DNA of 64,000 nucleotides. Source: Liriodendron chinense. Its lineage: Eukaryota; Streptophyta; Magnoliopsida; Magnoliales; Magnoliaceae. Under the pieces are notes generated by a model that was not told the DNA's origin, searched no databases, and worked only from the letters and a program-made list of their open reading frames with translations. Below, piece by piece: positions 11,688 to 23,634 of the stretch; the first letter of the stretch is position 1; each line of letters opens with the position of its first letter. The DNA lies in NCBI GenBank assembly GCA_003013855.2, contig ML058587.1, positions 372,001-436,000 on the forward strand, read 5' to 3'. A program made the position numbers and the translations under genes.

Positions 11688-12492
11688 TCATTGCAAGCTT
11701 GTCTAAGGTGGGGAGGATGGACTGCCTAATAAAGGTGGGTAACATAGACCGTCCGTCAAGTGCACCACCGTATGTGTTGATTGGGGCTCAAAGATCAAAT
11801 AATTGAAATGGGGACACCCACCATTAAAATCGCCTAAATTGTGTGCGGGGTCCACTGTGGTGTATATATGCCATCTAATTTATTCATCTGATGTGGTCCA
11901 CTAGAATGAAAGGACAAACCAAAACCAGGACATTCCTGTACTCATGTGAGCCACCCCATATAACTATGCCTAGCAAGGCTAATAGTGCTTTATGCAATCT
12001 ACAACACCCAAGGTCTATGAACACATCATGTTGTTTGTATGACATCCACTCGGTCCATAAGGCACCCCCCTCAAAGTCGGCCATGTGGACAAAAACCAAC
12101 TGGATACCTAACTTAGGTGGGCTGCACCACAAAGAACAGTTGTACGGATGCCGGGCTGGGGGGTATGTTTCATCAAATGTATATGACCATCTTTTCTCTC
12201 TTCCTTTGGTTACGTCCATTCTCTTCTCCTTTACAATGCCTTTGTAGAGTGAAGCCTAGGTTTGGAAGACTTTTAATTATAGTCTCCCTTTCATGATCTA
12301 TATAAGGAGCACAAGTAGGGCTTACTTTGATACTGTCTCATAAATAAAAAAAATTATATATTTTTAGCAACAAAAACTTTACTTTTTTAAGTTACTTTGA
12401 TAAATATCTTTTTAAGAGTAACATAATACCTTAATGTTGTTTATAGCCATAAATTAAAAAATATTTGCTTTTTTTAATTTTTTAACTTTTCT

Positions 12493-12493
<1 letters not shown>

Positions 12494-12526
<33 letters not shown>
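12494..12526. repeat. (CT)n microsatellite
   Basis: Uninterrupted CT dinucleotides over 33 bases, directly before the minisatellite. Confidence 0.95.
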
Positions 12527-12528
<2 letters not shown>

Positions 12529-12539
12529 AAACCAATGGT

Positions 12540-13215
12540 CCATTCAAAGGTGGCCTCGCATGATAGATGGCCCACACGATGGATGGTCCACATCAATGGT
12601 GGCAAATGCATGATGGGCAATGGACAGCGAAGGTGGACCTCACATGATGGATGGCACATATCAAGGTGAGTCCCACATGTTGGGTGACCCATATCAAGGT
12701 GGGCCCCACATAATCAGCAGTCCACGTCAAGGGTTGACCCATCTAAGGCGAGCCCCGTAATATGGATTATCCACAGTGAAGGCAGGGCCCACAAATGGAT
12801 AGTCCACATCAATGATGAACTCTACAAGATGCGTAACGGACATTGAAGATGGGCCCCATATGATAGATGCCCCATAACGAGGCAACCCCATATAATAGAC
12901 AGTCTACATCAAAGGTTGGCCCCTAATGATGAATGTCCTACATCTAAAGTAGACCTCGCATAATGGACAACCCATGTTGAAGGTTGAGCTCACACAATGA
13001 TGGTCTGCATCAAAGGTGGGTTCTACATGATGGATGATAACATTGATGCTAGCCCCCCACATGAGGACAATATTCCATATCAAAGGTCGCCCCTAATGAT
13101 GAATGATCCACATCCAAGGCGAGCCTCACAGGATGTATGGCCAACTTTGAAGTTAGACCTCGCATGATAGATGGTCTGCATTAAAGGTGGGCCATGGACG
13201 ATCCACATCATGTTG
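12540..13215. repeat. Degenerate minisatellite, unit about 35-40 bp
   Basis: Roughly 17 units built on the words AAGGTGGGCCCCACATGATG and GATGGTCCACATC follow each other with mutations in every copy (for example 12634, 12672, 12704, 13013, 13089). Irregular unit lengths suggest an old array. No ORF. Confidence 0.7.
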
Positions 13216-13229
13216 GAGTCAGTGCCATA

Positions 13230-14130
13230 GAAAACCACCCATGCCCTAATCCACTAGCCATGTGGATGTAATTGGGCAAATCTCAATGATTGATCATGGT
13301 GACTATAGGTCTTAGATTGGATATGTGATATGCCTTAGACTAGATTTAGTGTTATTCTCATCGTATGATCATTAGTTTTTGTTGAGGAATGATTCCTACA
13401 ATAGCCATTGGGAACTTAAGATTAGACACGAACGTCATTAACATGGAAGAATTTTGGTCTATGGATCTTAGTACCTTGTTAGACCACGATTGCCAACATG
13501 TGCGTAGGACGCACTTGTGGGCATCATTTTATGAGATGTACGGTTATCTTGTGTGAGGGCTGCTAGCCCCTTTGAAAGACGCCTAGGCATTTCAACAACA
13601 TGTCTCGGGTTTGAGTGCTAAGGAGACACACTAACCTTCACTAGTGGGTGGGGGCATTGTGTGACTAACCGTGTGGGTGTGTTGCACAACTAACAGGGTG
13701 GGTGCCTAGTATGGCTAATAAAAAAGAAAAAGAAAAAAGAATGATGAATTTCTACCATTGAGAATCGACTTGGTGTTGGTTTATGCCTTGGCCTTTACTT
13801 TGAATGAGAGTATGAGTTTGCTATAAACAAATGATTCAGGTTTAAACTTTGGTTATTCACATTGCTGGATCTAAGTGATCAAGTCAATAGTCAGAAGGCC
13901 TATTAGCTTAAACCGTGATTGTTAGAACATGATTTAATGATGCATGAAAGATGGTTTGACCCTCGGACTTGAGGGTGTGTGAGGACTCATGTACCAGACA
14001 GTACCCGAATCCGACCGTCTCTGAGACCTCAAATACAGTACCTGGACCTTGTCTAGAGACCTTGTCATTGCACACATGGCAACATTCGGTGAATCAAGAC
14101 CATTCATCTAAGTTAATCTTGCCATGGATA
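13230..14130. repeat. Unclassified dispersed repeat, split by a SINE
   Basis: The part around 13440-13560 (GGATCTTAGTACCTTGTTAG, then GGTTATCTTGTGTGAGGG) matches 33270-33365 in intron 3 (GAATCTTAGTACCCTGTTG, then GGTCATCTTGTTTGAGGG). Two independent places share it, so it is a repeat; no domain identifies its class. Confidence 0.5.
13560..13742 (+). mobile_element. tRNA-derived SINE, copy 2
   Basis: Same head (GCTAGCCCCTTTGAAAGACG with CTCGGGTTTGAG) and the same GTGACTAACCGTGTGGGTG body as the copy at 11499, ending in an A-rich AAAAAGAAAAAG tail. The A box is mutated, so this copy is probably older. Confidence 0.75.
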
Positions 14131-14499
14131 GGCCACAACTTAAAATAATGCATAGATGCGAATATCCTTTCTATCACTTTTCATGTGTTGAAACTTGGGC
14201 TTTATCATGTTTCGTTTTCTACTGTTGATCTGAAGGCTTAGCCGTGGGATCTAAAAAATCATTCTATCGTTGATGTTTCCTGAATTTGGGCCATCCACAA
14301 TAGGGTCCACTAGATGGACGGTCCAGATTCATAAGTGCCTTTGGAGAGAGGTCTCGATTACCTAACTTCTTGTCAAAGTTATGTTTTATCCGTCCACCAC
14401 AAGATTCCACCTTTCACCGTTCACTTGTAACCGTACATTCTCACGTATCACGCCATGTACAATAAATGGTTTTTGGATGAGAGTGCGCACTGGGCCGTA

Positions 14500-14800
14500 C
14501 CATTGTGTCTAACATGATATATGTATTGTATATCCACAATATCCGTCCATTTTGTTAGAATATTTTATTGCATGAGCCTAAAAAATAAAGCAGTTCCAAA
14601 TATCTGGGGAACCATACATAGGAAACAGTCTTGATTGATCATCAAAATTAAACTTCTCAGGGACTACAAGTTTTGAATAAATCTGATATTTTTTTCCTCT
14701 TTATCAAATTTTGTGATGTTATCAGCAGGTTGGATGGTAAATAAACTTTACAAAGGTTGTGGGCCCCACTAGGCTGAGGTTATCTCTGTTGATCACTCCA
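14500..14800. mobile_element. Partial family-1 foldback MITE
   Basis: The left arm (ATATCCGTCCATTTTG, ATGAGCCTAAAAAATAAAGC) and the centre (AGCAGGTTGGATGGTAAATA) are present. The right arm is lost after GGGCCCCACTAGG. Confidence 0.55.
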
Positions 14801-14984
14801 CATTCAATCGGAAAAGTGTATGGATGGTACGCATGGACCATGTATGGTTGAATTTCTGACCTCAGAAATAAAATAATAAAATTGAAAAAAATTGAATTAT
14901 AGGATAGGCTAAAGCACGTGAAAATATGTTGTCTTTAAAGCGTAATTCGCCCTTACTCAAATTATTTTGTGTCTGCTGTTAAGT

Positions 14985-15500
14985 GACAGGTGGATTGCTC
15001 CCAGAATACGACGAGTCTTATGTGGTTTTGTATTCAGTAAAAACAAAGAGACCACTATGGAGCTCAGTAACACAATTTCATGGCAGAAATGAAAAAGAAA
15101 TAGAGAAGAGAGCGTGGCGTTCTTCTGCAACTAGTAGACCACTTCTCTTATCTAAGTGGTTAGGTTCGTATGAACCAAACCGTGAGGCTAGATCACTTTA
15201 GCTAGAGGTGATGGTTTAGTAGTAAGATAGTTGTGATTGTTGTTATGAAATGAACCAGACATATCCAGTTTATATAGGCAAGGGTGGCTAGCAGTTTTGG
15301 TCCAAAGTCATAATGGTACTAGCCATTTTCTGGCTGTTGGGAGAAATTAGTCGTTTTCTAGCAATTTTTTACCGTTGTGCATGTGGGAGTTATACCTACA
15401 TGCTGGCTATTTAGACTCAGTGGCTAGCCGTTTTTTGACTGTTAAGCTAGCTACATACAGCTGTTACTGCATGAGCAGTTACATAAGTCCCTCTAAATAG
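14985..15500 (-). mobile_element. Possible LTR remnant (minus orientation)
   Basis: Read on the minus strand the stretch has a promoter-like CCTATATAAACTGG (near 15280) followed by a leader-like region, as in many plant LTRs. No paired LTR, primer site or target duplication was found, so the class is uncertain. Confidence 0.25.
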
Positions 15501-15867
15501 CCTTGCAGCTCTCTATAAAAAAACAAAAAGGTCTCTCTATCAGACTTCCTATCCACAGGACCTCCTCTGTGCAAAGTGCGCCACAAGCGCCTCTACAGCC
15601 ACACTGCCTCACATGCCCTCTCACCGTGCCTATGCCCGTGCCCGAGCGCGGTGTTCCAGTACTTCACACTAGAACCGCAAGCCACTATACTCCTATCTCC
15701 CACCATAAATAAGTAAAGTGCACAACACCCTACTTATAAAGATGTAAAAAAAATCTTTCTTCCACTGTTTTTCTTTCTTTTCCAAAAAATATTAAACAAA
15801 ATATTTCAACATGTACTCCTTGCCGTCTTTGCTAATTGGCTATTAGGATGCAGATTGTGTCCAAACT

Positions 15868-16168
15868 AGGGTGTGGAGGAGCCCATCATGATGTATCTGT
15901 TTATCTAGTCTATCCATTTCCCGTCTAAGATCAGGCTGACCACATGAGACCAAGAATGAGGCAGATCCAACGCTACAATCAGCCACACCAAAATACTGAG
16001 CTCGGCTTCATTAAATGCACCGAGCATTAAATGCAAGGGTAATCTCTGATGTGGCCCACTTGAGCGTTGGATCTGGATCATTCTTGGTCTCATGCCTTAA
16101 AATGATCTTAGAAAAAGAATGGACAAAGTAGATAAACAGATACATCACGGTGGGCCCCTCCACGGCTC
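15868..16168. mobile_element. Short foldback MITE subtype, second copy
   Basis: The left end CCCATCATGATGTATCTG pairs with the right end CAGATACATCACGGTGGGCC; AGATCCAACGCT pairs with AGCGTTGGATCT. The centre carries two GCATTAAATGC-like words. About 300 bp, same build as 9995-10267. Confidence 0.7.
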
Positions 16169-16637
16169 CATTTGGACTGCAATACACTTCCTTAGCCATG
16201 CAAAGTGGGCCCCACTGTAGGAGCAGATTGGACCACCATAGGCATGGCCGTTTCTAACGAGGTCTCAGGTCCAACGGTTGGACCGTAATTTAAGGTACAC
16301 CCAATGCATAGCTTCTCATCTGTCATCTCCCTGCAACATCTTACGTTCACCCAAACATTGTACAAAGATCAGCCTTATCTACTCATCAGGTTCACCCAAA
16401 CATTGTACAACTCTTGAAAACAATGTCAAGCTATGGATGTGGCTGTTTTTAGCACAAGATGATCCTCGTGATGTAGACAACCTATTGGACGGCTGGATGT
16501 GACATGGGCAAGGAAGGTTGTAATTAGTTATCTACTGGGCATAGGAGTCCAAAAGGTTGAAAGATCTGCCACTACAGCTTTATCTTTATAAGGAGGCAGA
16601 TTGTGTGGTGAGGGATCACCACCATTTACCATCGTGT

Positions 16638-17072
16638 GAAGACTCTGTGGGGTGACTGTAATATATGTGTTTTATACGTGATGTCTATCCATTTTTTTTG
16701 GATCATTTTTGGGCTTGAGATCAAAATTGAAGTATATCCAAAGGTTAAGTGGACCACAACAATGAGAATTGCATTCCTACGGTTGAAAAGCTCGATTGGT
16801 ATAGAAGTTTTGGATGAAGCTGAAATTTGTGTTTTCCCTTCATGGAGGTTTGTGTGAGCTTATTAAAAGGTTGGATGACAAATAAATATCACTGTAGGCT
16901 CTAGGAGGGTTTTGACGATGGATGTCATTATCTCATTATTTTCTGTGGTGTGGTCCACTTGAGCTTTGAATATGCTTTTATTTTTGGCTTATGCCCCTAA
17001 AATGAGCTGGAAAAATGGATGGACGGCGTGGATAAAACACGTACGTACATCTCTGGGGCCATAGAGTCCTCA
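16638..17072. mobile_element. Family-1 foldback MITE, full length
   Basis: Both arms of about 150 bp are complete: GTGTTTTATACGTGATG left pairs with CGGCGTGGATAAAACAC right, and TTAAGTGGACCACA left pairs with TGTGGTCCACTTGAGC right. The unpaired centre contains GAAGTTTTGGATGAAGCTGA and GGTTGGATGACAAATAAA. This is the clearest reference copy in the window. Confidence 0.8.
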
Positions 17073-17410
17073 CACCCTGGTAATGGGTGCGGTGCACAAT
17101 TCAGCGTCCATATTTATAGTGTTTTTACGTGTATCCCAGGTAGAATGAGCTTATTCTACAGCCAAGTGTGCAGGGCCACCATGATGGAGTGCCCACGTCA
17201 ACAAGCTAAACCTCGACACCATCTGTACATTTTTCCATATCATTTTATGGTATGAGCAAAAAAATGAGGTAGATCCAAATGTCAAGTGGACCATATTGGA
17301 GGACATCTTGTTGATTGAACACCCACGGTTAAAAGCTTCTCGGGGCCACGTGAGTTTTGAATCTTGCTAATATTTGGTTTTTCTCTTCATCCAGGTCTAT
17401 TTGATTTAAT

Positions 17411-18541
17411 CAGAGCTGGACAATGAATCGAATCGAGTCAAACATGAGCCAGTTCTATTCAGTTCAGCTACTACTAGGCTATGTTCAAACAAACATTTTA
17501 ACAATGGAGCCTGTTCTTGTTCAGTTCAACTTGATCCAACACATGTTCAAAACATTTTTTATTTCGGATAATTTTTTCAATTCAAATGATTTTGACCAAA
17601 TTATTATTTTTTTCATGCAAAAATATTTCATAAAGCACAGTACTCAGTAACAAAAACCAACCAACATAAGTAGTCAAGTAGATAACCAATGTTCCCTATT
17701 TTAATTACATCAACTTAAAATCCACATCACATTTAGGGCAGTAAATGGGTCAGCGAACCCGATGGGGCACCCGGACCCAACCTATTTAGACCCGACCCAT
17801 TTGTTAAATGGTACGGGTCTGGGTCCAAGAACAGACCCATTTGTTAGACGGGTTTGGGTCTGGTTTCCTTTATATTAGGCCCGATATTAATAATATTGAA
17901 TATTTAAAAATGAAAAAAGAATAGAGTATCAAATTTGGACCTTTGGAGCTGGACAAGCAAAGCAGAGTATTGAATTCAGACCGACATGCAAATTGACGAG
18001 TAGTATGACTTGATTGAAATCGAACGGGCGAGCAGGAGAAGAGGGATGGTCGCATAGGAGAAAGGATGGGAAGGACAAACAAAGGAGAAAAGACGGGGGT
18101 TAGTCGGTTAGGGTTTGGTCAGTTCGGCGGGTAGGGTAGAAAGGATAAGATTGGGAAGGACAAGCACATCTGCAGAGGTCCTAATCAAAATTGCCAGATG
18201 AACAAGCAAATGAGTCAACAGATGGGCGGACGGGCTTTCTTGGTTAGTGTTTCGGTCGTTTGTCAGGTAGAATAAAAAATTGCTAGGATTGGTTGGAGGG
18301 TCAAGTGAAAATGAGTGAGTAAAAAAATATATTTATATCAATTTCAATGAATCGAATCAAATCAAATCAATTCGAATCAGACAACTTCGAGCCAGGTTAA
18401 CAAATCGAATCAAATTGTTCGATTCAATTTTTTTTTCAAACACCCAAAATCTTGTTCAATCTATTTCAAACTGCTTTAGAATTGGTTGTCGGCTTTGTTC
18501 AATCCAAACCAATCAAACTATTCAATAAATGCCTAGCTCTA
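17411..18541. mobile_element. hAT-type element nested in a foldback MITE
   Basis: 1131 bp with ends CAGAGCTGG and CCTAGCTCTA, flanked by GATTTAAT (17403-17410) and GACTTAAT (18542-18549), an 8-bp duplication with one change. No transposase is seen. The inside is AT-rich with many ATCGAATCAAATC-type words near the right end. Confidence 0.7.
17734..17885. mobile_element. Fragment of the 7184-type hAT MITE inside the larger hAT element
   Basis: TAGGGCAGTAAATGGGTCAG followed by GACCC/GGGTC words matches the minus strand of about 7550-7699, including GGTCCAAGAACAGACCC and TTTCCTTTATATTAGGCCCG. About 90% alike by eye. It is a third layer of nesting. Confidence 0.65.
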
Positions 18542-18744
18542 GACTTAATCAATAGGTTGGATGTCAAATAAATAACACAATGGGCTTTAGGAGCTTTTTA
18601 ATGGTGAACATTCAATCACTACTATTTTTTGAAGTGTGGGCCACCTGAGATTTGGCATGAAGCCCTAGAATTATTTGGAAAAATAAATGGACAGCGTGGA
18701 TAAAACACATAATCATGGTGGTCCACAGAGCACCGACGACTAGC

Positions 18745-21115
18745 CACCTAGCTAGTGGCAGCGTCACCAGCCAAACCGCATCCGTAGATATCATCCAATC
18801 CATTGAATGAACGGATACCTAAAAAATCAGGCTATTCCAAGACTATGGGCCACCCTAGTTTTGTTCTCTTTTTTTTTCGGCATTGTTTTTGGGCCTCTCA
18901 CGTGATAGATGAAGTAGATGCGATGCACACATCACGGTGGAATCCACACATAGCTGTAGAATAAGCTTATTCCACCATAGATGTAGAGAAACCGGCAACT
19001 GAATCGACGCCATAAATTTTTGTGTACCCACCTATTTAATTAAAAGGAGGGCATTCGTATGAAAATGGCTGTCTTCAGTTCTTGTGGGCCCCCCCCCCTT
19101 TGGCCATCACTAATAATGGTGGGCCCAGTCTCCATGCCACGCGGGGGGGGACCTTCACTACCCATGTGGTAGGGACCATTAGTCAGATGTCCTCTGTTAA
19201 TCCTTTCAGCACGAGGAGAGATTAAAGAGGTGGATCACGGCACACGTGCCAACTTGGCACACGTTTGCAATATCAGGCCGTCCATTCCTTTCTGACCGTC
19301 CATCTTCCTCGTATGAGGGGATTGGCTTGATCATGGGCCATGTATACATTGCCCACATCTCGCACGCTTGCACCACATTAGCATTTGAACGTAGGGTCAG
19401 TTTGATGATGATAGTAGTATACATCTCGGGACAATGTTTGGAGATCCAAACCGTTAATATGGTGGGCCCTGTCGTAGATGGGGTCGCCCAAAAAATATCG
19501 AGCCCAATTCTTTCATCTCCTTGGCCATCTATTTGTAGGGCATCAATTGAAGGGCTAGGATTTTCCAGTGTGGAAAGTTTTTGAGGCATCTACCAAAGAA
19601 GATGAGGGCCATCAGATCAACAGTTTGGATCACCAAAAGTTTCCAGATGGGAGAATCCTAGCCATTAAATGGTTGGACATTGCTGTATTTCACTCTAACC
19701 GTCTATTTTCTACCACAAATTGCCCGTTTAAGACGTACCCATTTGGGAGAAACCTACCCATAGATAATCAGGAGTGAAAGAATCGTATCAACGGTCAAGA
19801 TCACTCACCGTGGGCCACAACTATACAAATCGCAACTCGATCGCACGGTAGATATTCTCAAGTGGAGCACTGTAGACTTTTGAATGCCTCATTTCCAAGA
19901 TTACAGAAATGGCATTTTGGTAATTTTGTATCTTCGAGCCGAGCCGCCGCGAAAGAAAAAAAGACGTTGGGCGCAAGAGTGGTGGGGCCCACGAAAAGGA
20001 AGAGAGCCAGGTCTTCAAAAAAAAAAAAAAAAAAAAGAGCAAGAAAACCCCTTCTGACATACCGTATCTTAATCGCACACGTGGCACTCTATGCTCCGTC
20101 CTTTCCACTCAAATGTAAAAAGTACAGGCCCCACCTTAAGACAGTGCACGCGTGGTCTCAGCGCTTTAAATGCCGGAGTTGAACCGCCTTTGAACCCGGT
20201 TCAGATGCCGACGATTGCTGTCCACTAAAGAGCCGAACAGGTAAATAACCAAAATACCCCTCACACTTTTACTATCTCGTTTTGCCTCCGTCGAGACTCT
20301 CAGGATCCAGCGTACGCCGCTACCCTCTGGGGCCCACAGACTTGAATGGTCTTATTATTTTTTGAACCGTTCACATTTTTAGTACTACCAGAAATACCAG
20401 AAATAGGATATTTGCCCATAATCACGCTTCAATGGCTATCCCGACCTTTGATTTTTAGAGTTGAACGAGAGCCATTGAAGATTTTTTTAATTGGTCTAAA
20501 TTCATATACAGACGTGACGTGGAACCGTCCGTTCAGCGTATGTTTCTTAAGGTCGCCTGCGGAATCAACAAAATGGACGGTTCCGATTACTTGAACAGTT
20601 AACATGTGGGCCATAGTAGGTGGCGGCACACGCTGCATCCTGACTCGCTAGGCCTGAGCTGAAGGGCGTTCATCACTGTACACGTGTCAGCATCTTAGAT
20701 CGGAGCCAGTCATCAGATGGGTCCTACTTGGCACATCCACTGTAATAGAATGCAGGCTGCTTCATTCATCAAGTGGGTTAGGCCTATGTTAGAAATGTGG
20801 ATGGTTAAAGTAAAATTCCATAAAAAAGAGGATTGTAATGCTTATATCTCTGGCCTTTTACTCCAGTCCACGTGGATCATGATAAACTTCTCATCTTTAT
20901 CGTCTATTTATGGTGACCCGTGGAATAGATGGTCGGGATTGTCCAGTTACCACATTTTGATGGACATGCCTCATCAACGGTGAATAACAACATTAGACTC
21001 GTGGCGCAGATAAAAAACAATGGCCAGACGTGTGGATTGCTGAGGGGAGACGATGCAAGCTCGTTAATTAAGTGGACGGACGAAGATTGCCTACGCACCC
21101 CACCGCAGGCGAGGC
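18745..21115. other. Intergenic stretch, no supported gene
   Basis: No exon chain or transposase is seen. It holds C and G runs (19089-19098, 19143-19150), several ACACGTGGCAC-like words (near 20077, 20680) and CCGTCCA-rich words that suggest worn MITE arms. Confidence 0.4.
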
Positions 21116-21117
21116 TG

Positions 21118-21715
21118 TGATGTTTGTTAGAAATCAATGCTGTTCATCCGCTTTTCTAACTCATTTTAGGACATAAGATAAAAATGAGGCAGATCCACAA
21201 CTCGAGTGCGCCACACTACATAAAACAGTGGGATTATATTCCTACTGTTGAAACATTCATTAGGCCATAGAAGTTTTATATCAGGGTAATGTTTTTCGGT
21301 ATTTTACGTTATCCCAGTGTGAATGGTTTTGATGGCATATCTTTCCACTTTTTCCTATCAAGTGGCTCACATGAGTATTTGGATCATGGCCGTTTGGCAC
21401 CATGAATTTGAGGAGAAGTGAGGAGAACCCACTAGCTTTATTCCGTTTGGCATCATGGATTTGATGAGAAGTCGATTATGGATAAAGGCATTTTTAGCTC
21501 ATTTTCACATCCTTTAAATAAGGTAGGATTTGAAGATTAAAATCCACACACAATCTATAAGAGTTGAAATTGATGAGAATACATATAATGAAATCCACCT
21601 CTCATTACTTCCTCTCAAACCAATGGTGCCAAACAAGCCCTCACCTTATTTTTTGATTCATGCCCTACAATGGGCCGGTGGATTTCTCACAAACATCATG
21701 TGGCCCCATCTAGCA
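21118..21715. mobile_element. Worn family-1 foldback MITE interrupted by a small DNA transposon
   Basis: The left arm (CTCATTTTAGGACATAAG, AATGAGGCAGATCCACAAC) and centre are present. The right arm is split: GTATTTGGATCA ends at 21386 and CCTTATTTTTTGATTCATGC continues at 21644. Confidence 0.6.
21387..21640. mobile_element. PIF/Harbinger-like MITE with TCA target duplication
   Basis: 254 bp. The left end TGGCCGTTTGGCACCA and the right end, read on the minus strand, GGGCTTGTTTGGCACCA form the inverted repeat. TCA flanks both sides (21384-21386, 21641-21643), and removing the element restores the foldback arm. A 3-bp duplication is typical of PIF/Harbinger; TCA rather than TWA is unusual, so the class is tentative. 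Confidence 0.6.
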
Positions 21716-21719
21716 GCCG

Positions 21720-23040
21720 TGGGAACTTCCTGCGACAGTCCGGTCCGTTGACTGCCCAATTACGAGAAAGCCCTTCGTTCACGTGAGATCATGGGTTGAT
21801 AATCTGACCCATACATAAAAAAAAATAATAGTGGACCCTCCAATCAACGTACGGATAGACTCTTACGATACAAATATAGCAACTGTCTACAATACATTCG
21901 ACAGAGAAAAGTCCAAACATCAATGGTCCAGATCTTCCAAGCACTAGAATTCTCTACGCACTCTCCACCCTCTGTGGGCCTCACCGTACCAACGATTTAC
22001 ATCACTGTATCCTGGCCCCAAATGCACGTAATCCCGCTAACGAACAAACCCGTGCCTATACCTTTTTGAGGAATAAATACTCTGGTACTGCCACTCATGA
22101 CACGCGGGCGCTTAAAAATTACTCAGAATTGTGAACGTGGCATATGCTACATGATCAATTATTAAACGGTCCAAATTACATGTCCTCATTTAGAATTATC
22201 ATGAACAGAAAATTACAGTATCAGATTATCCAACCATCCAATTGGTGGACATTTATTGGACGGTTAAAAATAAAATTCAAAAAACAACTTTACTCCAATC
22301 AAAGGCTAGGATTATATAATATCTGATTTATGAACTTTGTTGGAGAGAGTGGCTCCCACAACTTAATTGGCTTATTTTAAATTAATGTGTATTAGTTTTA
22401 GAATTTCTGAGTGCATGTGTATGAAGTGTCACGCGCTACAAGAGTATAAAATAACCGCACTCATTTTTTGTGCAAAAGCTATGTGACATTTGATATGCAA
22501 GCAGATGGAAATTATATAAGTATCATAATTAATTTTAATTAAATCAATTAAATTACAATTCTAAAATCTTATTGGATAAACAATCATAGCCTCTGATGAT
22601 TGGACAATAATTCCTAAAAGTAGGACTTATTAAATTTTTTCATTTTAACTGTACCATAAATAACCATCAATTCAATAGCTGGATAATCAATTAAGTGTAA
22701 TTTACATTCATGAGAACAAGAGTTTAGCTTGACCTGATTTGACAGTGCATATGCAATTTCTAAGAGGGCATTGTCATGGCTACTTTCGCTGAAGTGGGAG
22801 AAATGACTTAATATACATGGAATCCATTCCATCCATCATGTACATCACCTTATTTAGTGCGTCGATTTTAAGACTCAAGATGATTTGCCACTCAAGTAAG
22901 CCACCCAAAAAAGAAATCATACCTAAAACCTCAAACTTGAGTAGCGTGGTCCTTTTGAATTGGGGAATGCCATTGTTTTTTTATTCCCCATTGACCACAT
23001 TAAAATACACAGGCCTAAAAAGGTGCACTTTCTACCAATG
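21720..23040. other. Intergenic stretch, no supported gene
   Basis: AT-rich from about 22130 on, with no exon-like or element-like structure that I can name beyond short ACGTGGCA / ACGGTCCA words shared with 20680-20830. Confidence 0.4.
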
Positions 23041-23043
23041 TTA

Positions 23044-23420
23044 AGGGGTGTTTGGTTCATGGGCTTTAAAGGAATTAAGTGAGATGAAATTGCATTTGGT
23101 TCCATGTAAATTTTATGGAATATTCTTGTAAATTCTTTGTGATGTTTGGAGTCAGCGAAAAGAATGTGATTAGGTTTAACGGAATTACACTTGGTCTCAT
23201 GGGGGATTTAGGTTGATTTTGAAATTCACTATAGCAATAAGCCCTACATAAATGCACATGCTTTTTTTTTTCTTTGTTTCTTTTTTCATGCGGTCCATCA
23301 CCATACATCTTCTACACTTAATATTTGAGTTGTATCAATGTGTAAATGACCAAAATTAGTTACAAATCTTGTCCATCGATGACAAATTCAAAGTCTACCA
23401 AACATGATTTTGCTTAATTC
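23044..23420. mobile_element. Probable MITE remnant with GTGTTTGGTTCATGG end
   Basis: The left end GGGGTGTTTGGTTCATGG and right-side CTACCAAACATGATT look like the opposing ends of a TTTGG-type MITE. Arms are worn and no target duplication is clear. Confidence 0.35.
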
Positions 23421-23634
23421 ATTGCTTTTTTATATGTAAGGATGTGATTCCTAGATTATCAAAATATCATGGGATTTTAGACATGTAATCATTGAGCAAT
23501 GATGGTATTAATCCTATCTAATTTCATTCCACACCATGTAACCCCGCGAGATAAACATGATTTTGTAGTGAAATTTGATTGAATGAAACACAGTTGAATT
23601 GTTGAAGGCCGTCCAATAGCTCTTTGCCCAGGGC

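Larger units (their letters stand above)
17165..18740. mobile_element. Family-1 foldback MITE interrupted by a hAT element
   Basis: The left arm and centre run to TCTATTTGATTTAAT (17410) and the centre resumes at CAATAGGTTGGATGTCAAAT (18550), ending with ACAGCGTGGATAAAACAC and TGGTCCACAGAG. Removing 17411-18541 and one 8-bp duplicate restores a normal family-1 element. Confidence 0.75.

Noticed and set aside
11891..12247. Overlapping open frames of 111-118 codons on both strands
   Set aside because: Two long frames on opposite strands of the same bases, without any recognisable domain; more likely chance than a gene.
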